Positions 15,047 through 21,986 of a DNA stretch of 32,636 nucleotides are shown piece after piece. A model generated the notes under the pieces. That model did not search any database. It was not told where the DNA came from and saw nothing but the letters and a program-made list of their open reading frames with translations. This DNA is from a virus. Made by a program: the position numbers and the translations under genes. The stretch lies in IMG/VR virus record IMGVR_UViG_3300048837_002347, positions 1 to 32,636 of that record. One strand, given 5' to 3'. The first letter of the stretch is position 1, and every line of letters starts with the position of its first letter.

Positions 15047-16771
15047 TCAAAATGGGATGTCATCGTCGGCCGGCACGTACTCCGGCTCGTCCTGCGGCGC
15101 ATCAGCCACGGGCAGCTCCCCCAGGTCGGCGGGATCGGGCTTCTCGCCCAGTTCGCACTTGATGATCCGGTCGTACTTCTCGCCGGTGACGCTGCGGACG
15201 GTGATCGACAGCGCCGGAGCCAGCGCCCCGGCATTGGCCAGGGCGACCGCGTCATCGACGTTCTCGGGCACCGGCAGGTGCGAGCGCAGCTTCCACCAGG
15301 CTTCGGCCTTGCCCCGGGCGAAGCCGGTGTGCTCCAAACACACCCACTCGCTGCGGTAGTCATTGAAGCCGATGCGGTAGTCGACCCGCATGGTCCGCGG
15401 GTGCCCCTCGGGCGCGTCGCGCTTCACGTGAACGCTGTAGCCGATCTCGCTGACGGCGTGCTGCGTCTCGGTAATTTCGCCCGAGAGAATCCCCTCCGTG
15501 GAAGCTTCCTGTTCGTGCTGGCCGCGCTTGGGCGGCGGGAACTCATAGCCGCACTCGGGGCAGAGGCTGTAGGCGGCGTGGATCACCGCCTGGCACTGCG
15601 GGCATTCCTTGGCCGGCGCTTCGCCGTTGCCGGCGCTGCGGTCCCTAATCTCCAAGGCATCGACCGGACCGTGGCGGAGGATGTTGCCGCCAAAGTCCAA
15701 AACCAGGCAGTTGTCCTTCGACGCATCCAGCCGGAACCCTCGCCCGACCATCTGGTAGTAGAGCCCCGGCGAGTTGGTCGGGCGCAAGAGCGCCACGCAG
15801 TCGATGTTGGGTGCGTCAAAGCCGGTGGTCAGCACGTTGACGTTGACCAGGTACTTGAGTCCGCCGTCCTTGAACCTCTTGAGGAACTCCGTTCGCTCGA
15901 AGGGCAGCGTATCGCCCGATACAAAGCCGCAAGCCTGGCCCATCTGCCCCAGCACCTTCTGGACGTGCAAGGCATGCTGGACGCCGGCGGCGAAGATCAG
16001 CACCGAATGGCGATCGGCGGTCTGGTCGAGGATCTCCCGGCAGGCCGAGCGCACCAGGGACTCATCGTCCATGAGGGCTTCGACCTCGCCGGCGACGAAC
16101 TCCCCGCCTCGGATGTGCAGGTTCGTCGTGTCGATTTTGCGCTTGCCCGCCTTGGTCTTCAGCGGGCACAGATAGCCTTGCACGATCAGCTCGCGCACGC
16201 CCACCTCGTAGCAGACGTGGTTGAGGAGGTTCTTCGGGCCGCAGATCAGGCCTGTGGACATCCGGTACGGCGTGGCCGTCAGGCCGACCAGGCGCACGTT
16301 GGGATTGACCACGCGGGCGTCGGCCAGGAACATGCGGTACATCCCCTCGCCATCGGGCGGGAGCATGTGCGCTTCGTCGATGAGGATCAGGTCGAAGCGG
16401 TCGAGTTCGGTGGCGCGGCGGAAGACGCTCTGGATACCGGCCACGATGATGGGGTGCTCGGTGTCACGGCTCTTGAGGCCCGCGGAGTAGACCCCGATGC
16501 GGTTCCACAGGTCGGGGGCCATCGCGTGGAGTTTGTCGGCGGCCTGCTCGAGCAGTTCCTTCACATGGGCCAGGATCAGCACCCGCCCGTTCCACTGCTG
16601 CACCGCGTCCCGGCAGATCGTCGCCATCACCGGCGTCTTGCCCCCGGCCGTCGGGATGACCACGCAGGGGTGATCATCCCGACGACGCAGGTGGTCGTAG
16701 ACGGCGGCGACCGCCTCGGCCTGGTACGGCCGCAGCGTGATCGCACCAGAGGTTGGAGAGGACACGGTCAT
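15047..16771 (-). CDS. Superfamily 2 DEAD/DEAH-box helicase
   Basis: This 574-residue protein is an ATP-dependent DNA helicase or translocase. Motif I is PTAGGKT at residues 40-46, motif II is LIDEAHML near 131, and motif III is LTATPYR. The second RecA lobe has NVNVLTTGFDAP and the arginine-finger motif QMVGRGFR. A four-Cys zinc ribbon follows (CPQC and CPEC, near 395-415). The last 150 residues resemble the nucleic-acid-binding tails of phage helicases and end in an acidic DDDIPF, similar to the tails of single-strand-binding proteins. The ATG at 16771 is chosen; a GTG at 16810 lacks a binding site. RusA ends 5 bases upstream. Confidence 0.9.
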   Translation of the reverse strand: MTVSSPTSGAITLRPYQAEAVAAVYDHLRRRDDHPCVVIPTAGGKTPVMATICRDAVQQWNGRVLILAHVKELLEQAADKLHAMAPDLWNRIGVYSAGLKSRDTEHPIIVAGIQSVFRRATELDRFDLILIDEAHMLPPDGEGMYRMFLADARVVNPNVRLVGLTATPYRMSTGLICGPKNLLNHVCYEVGVRELIVQGYLCPLKTKAGKRKIDTTNLHIRGGEFVAGEVEALMDDESLVRSACREILDQTADRHSVLIFAAGVQHALHVQKVLGQMGQACGFVSGDTLPFERTEFLKRFKDGGLKYLVNVNVLTTGFDAPNIDCVALLRPTNSPGLYYQMVGRGFRLDASKDNCLVLDFGGNILRHGPVDALEIRDRSAGNGEAPAKECPQCQAVIHAAYSLCPECGYEFPPPKRGQHEQEASTEGILSGEITETQHAVSEIGYSVHVKRDAPEGHPRTMRVDYRIGFNDYRSEWVCLEHTGFARGKAEAWWKLRSHLPVPENVDDAVALANAGALAPALSITVRSVTGEKYDRIIKCELGEKPDPADLGELPVADAPQDEPEYVPADDDIPF

Positions 16772-16776
16772 GATGC

Positions 16777-17181
16777 TCAGTTGTTCTCCGGAGAAAACGC
16801 CGCGCCGCACAGGGGGCAGTGCGACAGCGGAAACTCGTTCAGTTCGACTTCCAGGCGGGGAGGCACGCCCAGGTCCCGGCGGCGGGTGACCAACAGGTCG
16901 ATCTGGCTGTCGTCTTCGTAGACCCCCGCGTGCTGGAGCGCATCGAGCACGGGCTTCTGGATGTTGTCCAGGTCGCGCCGGCGGCGGTCGGGCGGGAACG
17001 CGTCCATCGCCAGGGCGATACGCCCGCCCGTAGGTGGCTTGCGCGGCCCGTTGCCCCGGCCCCCGGCCAGGAGGGCGCAGACGTTCGTGCGGAACGCCCG
17101 GCCCTCCCGGCTGATCACGGTGCGACCCCGGAAGTGCCGCCAGTAATGGTTCACCGACGGCGGGTAGGGCAACGTGATCAC
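16777..17181 (-). CDS. rusA: RusA-type Holliday junction resolvase
   Basis: This 134-residue protein begins MITLPYPPSVNHYWR, the typical RusA opening. It has the catalytic acidic residues in RRDLDNIQKPVLDAL (Asp70, Asp72) and in YEDDSQID (Asp91 region). It would cut four-way DNA junctions made during phage recombination or replication before packaging. The C-terminal CPLCGAAF adds a possible half zinc knuckle not needed for the family. The GTG start at 17181 has GGGAGG 7 bases upstream and overlaps the previous stop (GTGA); a GTG one codon earlier is possible. Confidence 0.9.
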   Translation of the reverse strand: MITLPYPPSVNHYWRHFRGRTVISREGRAFRTNVCALLAGGRGNGPRKPPTGGRIALAMDAFPPDRRRRDLDNIQKPVLDALQHAGVYEDDSQIDLLVTRRRDLGVPPRLEVELNEFPLSHCPLCGAAFSPENN

Positions 17182-17405
17182 CACCTTGCCTCCCCCTTGG
17201 CCCACTTCGTCTTGCCGATGGCCATCCCGAGCTCGATGATGAGCAGGATTAGCAACAGGAACGTGCCGCCGAACAGGCACGCCGGAAGCCAGAACAGCCG
17301 ATCGGCCCTCGTCCACTTGCCATCGCCTTTGCGCTGCTCGCTGCGCACGTTGAAATAGGCAAGAGCGCCGTTGAAGAACCAGAGAAGCCAAAATAGTGCG
17401 TCCAT
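17178..17405 (-). CDS. Small two-helix membrane protein
   Basis: This 75-residue protein has two hydrophobic helices. The first is at residues 2-18 (ALFWLLWFFNGALAYF) and the second at about 38-62 (WLPACLFGGTFLLLILLIIE). A short charged loop lies between them (RSEQRKGDGKWTRADR). AAAGGAA is 6 bases before the ATG. Its position inside the recombination operon is unusual for a membrane protein. A role in superinfection exclusion or as a holin is conceivable, but nothing specific supports either. The stop overlaps the RusA start by four bases. Confidence 0.75.
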   Translation of the reverse strand: MDALFWLLWFFNGALAYFNVRSEQRKGDGKWTRADRLFWLPACLFGGTFLLLILLIIELGMAIGKTKWAKGEARW

Positions 17406-17458
17406 AGGGATTCCTTTGAACAAGTTGCGGTTGGAGTGCAGGCTCGTTCGTGAACCGA

Positions 17459-17923
17459 TCAGCGCTTCCACGGCGGCGTGTTGCTGGCCGCCGGAGCCTG
17501 CTGCGGCTGGCCCACCGCCGGCGCGGCGGCCTTGGGGGCGTAGCCCTTGACCTCGTTGGTCAGCTCGCCGGTGTCCTCGCGCTTCTTGCACTTGACGGTG
17601 ATCAAGAGCGGCAGGTTGTGCAGCTCGACGCTGTCGCGCGGCTGCAGAATGCCCACCGCGTGGCAGATCGCCGAGAGCTCGCTGCGGGCGATCTTCACCG
17701 CCGTGGCGTTGGGGTTGCTGAGGTTGAGCCGCGCCCAGACGACCCGGTTCTTGTACTCGCCGTCCAGGATCGTGAAGGTGAGTTGCAGGTAGCTGCCGCC
17801 GCCGTTCTTGGTCGGCTTCATCTCCGACTCGGTGATGGCGGCCAGGTACTTGCCCGCGGGCAGCGGATCAAAACTGCTGGTCGGTTCGACTTCGTTCGCG
17901 TTGAATGTGCCGAGATTGGCCAT
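17459..17923 (-). CDS. DUF669 family protein, likely single-strand DNA binding
   Basis: This 154-residue protein contains FDPLPAGKYLAAITESEMKP, then LQLTFTILDGEYKNRVVWAR and LNLSNPNATAVKIARSELS, all typical of DUF669. Family members sit next to Sak4-type ATPases in phages and are thought to be OB-fold single-strand DNA-binding proteins. The tail is Pro/Gln/Ala-rich and disordered, ending NTPPWKR. It follows the ATPase gene by 3 bases and has AAGGAG 9 bases before the ATG. Together with the ATPase, exonuclease and RusA it makes a coherent recombination set. Confidence 0.88.
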   Translation of the reverse strand: MANLGTFNANEVEPTSSFDPLPAGKYLAAITESEMKPTKNGGGSYLQLTFTILDGEYKNRVVWARLNLSNPNATAVKIARSELSAICHAVGILQPRDSVELHNLPLLITVKCKKREDTGELTNEVKGYAPKAAAPAVGQPQQAPAASNTPPWKR

Positions 17924-17926
17924 GGG

Positions 17927-18754
17927 TCAGTTCTCCTTGCTGGGGTTGGTGTTCTGCTCCGCGCCCGCCAGGCGCAGGTGTGGACCTGCGGCGGGCGGCG
18001 GGGCCTGAGTCAAAGCCTGCATCAGCGCCGGCCACGACAGGGGCAGTTCCGCCGGCAGGCTAAAGCGGTTCTTGGCGACACACGCCGGGCTGCCGACGGT
18101 GCGGAGGATGCGCTCGCCGCCATCCTTGCCCAGGCCGGCGGCGATGGTGCGGTCGCGGCCGAAGCCGCCTTCCTCGGTCTTGGTGATGATCTTCCGCGTG
18201 GCAAACAGCACCGCGTCGGACCATTCCGTCAGCAGCGCCGTCACGTGCTTGTGCAGGCGCGGCGAATAGCGGTCGTAGGCGGCGTGCTCGGGGTCCTCGA
18301 ACTTCTCGACCTTGGCGTGGGCCAGGAGGATCACGCACATGCCGCGCTGGGTGCGGAGCGTGTTGAGGTCGGCCAGGAGCCGCCGCCAGTGGGTGAGGGC
18401 GTGGGTGTAGCCCCGGGCGTAACCGCCATCGACCTTCTCGATGCTGGTCACGCCGTACTGCTCGCACAGCACGTCCCACACCAGGCGCTCGAGCCAGTCG
18501 GCCGAGTCGACCACCACCGTCTCGAAATTGTGCTCCTCCTGGATCAGCGTCCGCAGCGCCGACTCCACGTCGGTGAGGTTCTTGGCCAGCGGGAAGCTGG
18601 CGCAGTCGATCTGGTCCAGGCCGTCCTCGGTCGGGACAAAGATCGGCGTGGGGGCAGCGGCGGCGGTGGTGCTCTTGCCGATGCCCTCGGTGCCATAGAT
18701 CAGCAGGCGCGGCGGCGAATGCTTCCGCCCGCGATGGATGTTCGTAAGGGTCAT
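17927..18754 (-). CDS. Sak4-like RecA-fold ATPase (AAA_24)
   Basis: This 275-residue protein has a Walker A, YGTEGIGKST, at residues 20-29 and a Walker B, TVVVDSADWL, near 80-90. CVILLAHAKVEKFEDP near 140 resembles the sensor region of the family. Sak4-type proteins are phage RecA-like single-strand annealing or recombination ATPases that work with a single-strand-binding protein, here probably the DUF669 product just downstream. AAGGAG lies 7 bases before the ATG at 18754; the frame extending further upstream is spurious. The Pro/Ala-rich C-terminus is probably flexible. Confidence 0.88.
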   Translation of the reverse strand: MTLTNIHRGRKHSPPRLLIYGTEGIGKSTTAAAAPTPIFVPTEDGLDQIDCASFPLAKNLTDVESALRTLIQEEHNFETVVVDSADWLERLVWDVLCEQYGVTSIEKVDGGYARGYTHALTHWRRLLADLNTLRTQRGMCVILLAHAKVEKFEDPEHAAYDRYSPRLHKHVTALLTEWSDAVLFATRKIITKTEEGGFGRDRTIAAGLGKDGGERILRTVGSPACVAKNRFSLPAELPLSWPALMQALTQAPPPAAGPHLRLAGAEQNTNPSKEN

Positions 18755-18771
18755 GAACGTTCTCCTTGGGT

Positions 18772-19056
18772 TCAGTTGAGGTACTCGGGCATCAGCCAGG
18801 TCATGGCCATGCGGCCGCTGACGCTGCACGGACGCGCCGCGCCGTTGCGCACCTGCCCGTCGGCCCGGAGTTCCGGCAGGCGCTTGTGCGCCTTGATCCC
18901 GATGCGGGCTTCGATCTCGTGGGCGGTCAGGCCCGGCTCGGCGCGGACGGCCGTCAGGCACATCTCGCGCTGGCGCTGTGCGATGCCGGTGGTCTGCATG
19001 TGCCGCCCGGCCAGCGCCGAGGTCGGCGGATCGTGTTTGCGATGGTTGCAGTGCAT
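18772..19056 (-). CDS. Small winged-helix DNA-binding protein
   Basis: This 94-residue protein has a His/Cys-rich N-terminus (MHCNHRKHD). A helix-turn-helix follows at about 30-75 (REMCLTAVRAEPGLTAHEIE, then HKRLPELRADGQVRNG), ending in a wing (SGRMAMTWLMPEYLN). The LTAHEIEARIG to KRLPELRADG pattern is that of MarR/phage-type winged helices. It may regulate this operon or help replication initiation. GGAG is 9 bases before the ATG at 19056; the ATG is preferred over an earlier start at 19098. It lies 17 bases before the ATPase gene. Confidence 0.75.
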   Translation of the reverse strand: MHCNHRKHDPPTSALAGRHMQTTGIAQRQREMCLTAVRAEPGLTAHEIEARIGIKAHKRLPELRADGQVRNGAARPCSVSGRMAMTWLMPEYLN

Positions 19057-19130
19057 GTCTGTTGCTCCGTAAAGCACGTGGATCTGTCGTTGACACATCC
19101 CGTCACGCTGGCCAGCGGATTGGGGAACAA

Positions 19131-19205
19131 TGGCAGCTGCGGGACTCGAACCCGCATCCGGACCGGCCCGTCATAGGGCTCCGGTGACCCGTCCAGGGGC
19201 TGCCA
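19131..19205 (-). other. tRNA-like element
   Basis: On the minus strand, TGGCAGC (19205-19199) pairs with GCTGCCA (19137-19131) as a 7-bp acceptor-like stem. A perfect T-arm, GCGGG-TTCGAGT-CCCGC, occupies 19155-19139. A D-like arm can form near 19196-19181 with an ACGGGTCA loop. The anticodon arm is poor: GCCC/GGGC with a 6-base loop TATGAC, followed by a long variable region. CCA is not encoded. It may be a degenerate phage tRNA, a tRNA relic or a tRNA mimic. The same bases can also be read as protein, but no good start supports that. Confidence 0.45.
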
Positions 19206-19273
19206 GATGCGCCCGGGGTGGCTGTCGCAGAACGGACTCGCCACAAGCCAAGCGGGCGCGGAGAGATGCTCGT

Positions 19274-20083
19274 TTACGCCACGTCCAACACACGGACTTC
19301 CTCGTAGCCGGTGGGCCAGTGATCGTCCTTGCGGCAGGCCAGGAGCCGGCGGATGGCGGCTTCGTTCTCCTGGCGGGCGATGGCCAGGGTGTCGTCGATG
19401 ACGCGCCACACGCCGCAGCGGAACGGCTCCTTCTTCTCCACCGCGATCAGGTGAACCGGCACCATCAGGCCATCGAGGACCTGGGCCAGCACCGCCTGAT
19501 AGAAGGCCATCTGCTTGTGGTAGCTGTAGCGCTTCGAGTCGGCCTCGAACCAGGTCAGGTCGTCGCAGGTCTTGAAGTCCACGATGCCGCGCTGGGGATG
19601 GAGCCAGTCGATGCGGATCTGGCAGGGCGTGCCGCAGTACTCGGCCCGCACGACGCCCTCGCTGCGCCCGTAGAGCAAGAGGTCCACCGCCTCGCTGTTC
19701 ATGGCGACGCCCGAGGCCATCTGCTCGACCAACTCCACCTGCTCGTGGGAGAGCACCGGCTTGCCCTGGGCCTCGGCCCACGCGCGGAAGACCTGGGTGT
19801 TCGCGCCATAGGGCTTGCCGGTCTGCGGATTGATCGGCCCGCCCAGCGCGAAGGCCGCCGCGTAGGCCTCGCGGCCTTCCAGGACGCGCACATGCGCGGC
19901 CCGGCCGATCAGGTAACTGGCCGAGTCGCTGTTGCCGAGCAGGCCGATGGCCTTCTTGCGATGCAGCCACGGGCACTTGATGAAATCCAACAGCTGGTGG
20001 CTGGAGAGGAAGCGATCCACCTTGGCGTGGTACTCGGCGGCCAGTTCGACTTCCAAGATGTCCAGGTCGATGTCCAGTTCCAT
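19274..20083 (-). CDS. PD-(D/E)XK exonuclease-like protein (DUF3799/RecE type)
   Basis: This 269-residue protein shows the features of phage PD-(D/E)XK exonucleases related to RecE: GRAAHVRVLEG (His64), RIDWLHPQRGIVDFKTC (Asp159, Asp169, Lys171) and YHKQMAFYQAVL (Gln191, Tyr195). It would resect double-stranded ends to feed the Sak4-like ATPase and DUF669 protein encoded downstream. The start is the ATG at 20083 with GAGG 6 bases upstream; an in-frame start at 20140 gives extra residues without a good binding site. It is the first gene of the replication operon after motif copy 2. Confidence 0.88.
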   Translation of the reverse strand: MELDIDLDILEVELAAEYHAKVDRFLSSHQLLDFIKCPWLHRKKAIGLLGNSDSASYLIGRAAHVRVLEGREAYAAAFALGGPINPQTGKPYGANTQVFRAWAEAQGKPVLSHEQVELVEQMASGVAMNSEAVDLLLYGRSEGVVRAEYCGTPCQIRIDWLHPQRGIVDFKTCDDLTWFEADSKRYSYHKQMAFYQAVLAQVLDGLMVPVHLIAVEKKEPFRCGVWRVIDDTLAIARQENEAAIRRLLACRKDDHWPTGYEEVRVLDVA

Positions 20084-20176
20084 GTTCGTCCTCACAAGGG
20101 TCTGCCAGATCACTTCCGCCCCCTCGGAGGCCCGCAGCATCGGGCTTGGGCCTCCGAGGGACGACGTGTGGTGTGC

Positions 20177-20194
20177 TCACTAGTTACCTATGCC
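20177..20194 (-). promoter_or_regulatory. Phage operon motif, copy 2
   Basis: This is the identical 18-bp motif TCACTAGTTACCTATGCC. It lies between the stop of the sigma-like gene (20216) and the exonuclease gene, 93 bases before the preferred exonuclease start. Its flank (GCCGCGCCGG, then CGCCCCGC) resembles that of copy 1. Location at the head of the replication operon supports a transcription-start or operator role. Confidence 0.65.
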
Positions 20195-20215
20195 GCGCCG
20201 GTCCCCGCGCCCCGC

Positions 20216-20797
20216 TTAGTTCGCGCCGAGGCCGGCGTTTGCGAATTGGGGGCGGATGCGCGCCAGCGCGTTGGCGATCTGCCGCCAGGAAACGCCCAGC
20301 GCCTTGGCCGTGGCCCGCAGGCCACGCTCGGCCACGCTGCTAACCAAGGCGCGGTCTTCTGGAGCGAGCTTGGCCATCACGTGCTCGACGGCCTCGCGCC
20401 GGTCGAACTCCTCGATAGGCGAGACGGGATAGGCCTGGGTGCGGCGGCCGGCTTCCTCCTCCAACACCACAGCGCCCAAGGGCTGCATTTCCCCCTGGTA
20501 CTTCACCAGCGTTCCGTCCAGAGACACGGCCCGGAACGCCTCCCGGCGCTTGCCCCGGTTGCGGTAGCGCACCTCCATCGCCACCCAGGTCTTGATGGCA
20601 TTGGTGACAAACGCCTCAAGGTTGCCGCGCACCGGGTCGAACAGATGCCCCTTTCCCAGCAGGTAAGCGCGCATGTCCTGGCACAGGTCATCGAAATCCG
20701 ACCAGGTAAAGTCGGGTCGCCGGCAGAGCTGGCGAGCCTTGACGCGGATGAAAGTGATAGTGAAGGGGTCCGAAACGATTTGCTGGCTCGAGGCCAT
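20216..20797 (-). CDS. Sigma-70-like factor, phage-encoded
   Basis: This 193-residue protein resembles small (ECF-type) sigma factors. Residues 10-75 match region 2, with FTWSDFDDLCQDMRAYLL followed by NLEAFVTNAIKTWVAMEVRY. Residues 130-185 match region 4: VEHVMAKLAPEDRALVSSVA, then RATAKALGVSWRQIANALAR as the -35-binding helix-turn-helix. A charged linker lies between them. It may redirect RNA polymerase to phage promoters, and the three-copy motif is an obvious candidate target. GAGG lies 4-5 bases before the ATG. It is transcribed toward the replication operon, with copy 2 just beyond its stop. Confidence 0.8.
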   Translation of the reverse strand: MASSQQIVSDPFTITFIRVKARQLCRRPDFTWSDFDDLCQDMRAYLLGKGHLFDPVRGNLEAFVTNAIKTWVAMEVRYRNRGKRREAFRAVSLDGTLVKYQGEMQPLGAVVLEEEAGRRTQAYPVSPIEEFDRREAVEHVMAKLAPEDRALVSSVAERGLRATAKALGVSWRQIANALARIRPQFANAGLGAN

Positions 20798-20962
20798 AGA
20801 TCCTCGAGGCCGGTCGAAAGCTCCCGAATCAGCCGCCTAGCGCACGGTTGAAAACTGTGCCGCGACAACGCGCCGCGTGATCACACAGGTGCGGTCGGGG
20901 CTGAACCGGCAATGAGCCGATCCGGCCTCGACCGAGGCCCGGGGTGTCGCGGTTGGCGCATG

Positions 20963-20986
20963 AAAAAGGCGGAAGGTCATTCCGCC
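20963..20986 (-). terminator. Intrinsic terminator of the RM/unknown-gene operon
   Basis: On the minus strand, GGCGGAA-TGACC-TTCCGCC forms a perfect 7-bp stem followed directly by TTTTT. It begins about 30 bases past the stop of the 322-residue unknown protein. This is the clearest intrinsic terminator in the window and marks the end of the operon that starts upstream of HsdR. Confidence 0.78.
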
Positions 20987-21017
20987 GAAGTCGCCGTAAA
21001 CCTATACAAGAGCAGGA

Positions 21018-21986
21018 TTAGCGATACTGTAGGATTTTCTTTCCCCTGTCGCGGGATTGCGACGCGACAGTCCGGGCGACCGATGCGCTGTCATCTTTCT
21101 TCTTCACCGCCTTGGGACCTCCAGCGGCCTTCACCGCGCGCTCGACGGCCCAGCGATCGGTGACATATCCGTCGGCATTGAGGGCGTCGGCGGCCTTGCG
21201 ATATGAGCCGTGGATGCGATACGCCTGGACCAGCGCTTCATTGGTGATCTTGGACTCGATTACCTCGTTCACGTGTCGCCGAACCTTCTTCGCCGAGATG
21301 GCATCCAGAGAAAGCCCCGCCTGTTCGGACGAGCGCCGGTCGGCTTCCGCAACCACCTCACACAAAGCCATCGGATCGACCACCAGGTGATCGCCGTCGA
21401 CTGTCGTGACCTGCGATATTGCGACAACCGGCGGAACACGCCCAGGCCAGAGCCGATCATCCGGGACATGATGCGGGACGAGCACGATGGCGCGGCCGCT
21501 CGGCCCGACGTGTGCCGCTACGGCCGAACCATCGAGATCGTGGAGCCGCACCGCCAGCAGGACCTCGCGCGTCTGGCTGCTACCGGGGGGCCAAGGCATC
21601 CGCCCCAGTCGCCAGAGCCGGCCGGTCACCACGGTCTGCGGCGTAGCCGTCAACCCCAACGCTCTGGCGGTCGCACCCGCCAGCCCCGATGGGTCGATCT
21701 CCCAGCATTCGCACATCGCCGGTGCGACAGCGATCCGCAGGGCATCCCGGCACGAAATGTAGAATCGCCGGGTGCCGTCGGCGCGGGGGCGGACAATCAC
21801 CGGCTCCACATGGCGTTCGCTGCAGTTGGGACACGGGGCGTAAAGACCCGCCCCCGATTGGCGAAGAATCCCCATCACCCGCAGTCGCGCCAGCGCGCCC
21901 ATCGGCCACAGGGTTGTTGTGGCATGGTCAAACACTCGCCCCACATCGTCAGCGGCCACCAACAGCATCCGAACCAGGTCATTCAT
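21018..21986 (-). CDS. Unrecognised protein with Cys cluster and C-terminal HTH
   Basis: This 322-residue protein has an N-terminal helical segment, perhaps a winged helix (residues 1-45). A possible zinc site follows, made by CPNC, a single Cys in FYISC and CEC, all within residues 50-95. A central region contains TGRLWRLGRMPW and REVLLAVRLHDLDG. A C-terminal helix-turn-helix lies near residues 250-290 (ALVQAYRIHGSYRKAADALN, then VERAVKAAGG), with a basic Lys/Arg-rich tail. I do not recognise the whole family. The start overlaps the previous stop by 8 bases (ATGAATGA), so expression is coupled to the 393-residue partner. An intrinsic terminator follows directly. Confidence 0.8.
   Translation of the reverse strand: MNDLVRMLLVAADDVGRVFDHATTTLWPMGALARLRVMGILRQSGAGLYAPCPNCSERHVEPVIVRPRADGTRRFYISCRDALRIAVAPAMCECWEIDPSGLAGATARALGLTATPQTVVTGRLWRLGRMPWPPGSSQTREVLLAVRLHDLDGSAVAAHVGPSGRAIVLVPHHVPDDRLWPGRVPPVVAISQVTTVDGDHLVVDPMALCEVVAEADRRSSEQAGLSLDAISAKKVRRHVNEVIESKITNEALVQAYRIHGSYRKAADALNADGYVTDRWAVERAVKAAGGPKAVKKKDDSASVARTVASQSRDRGKKILQYR

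Noticed and set aside
14867-16921. Plus-strand frame of 684 codons opposite the helicase
   Set aside because: It is antisense to a helicase with complete motifs; the translation has no recognisable domain.
18954-19273. Possible protein-coding reading across the tRNA-like element
   Set aside because: Codon use is plausible, but there is no start codon with a ribosome binding site and the frame continues deep into the winged-helix gene.
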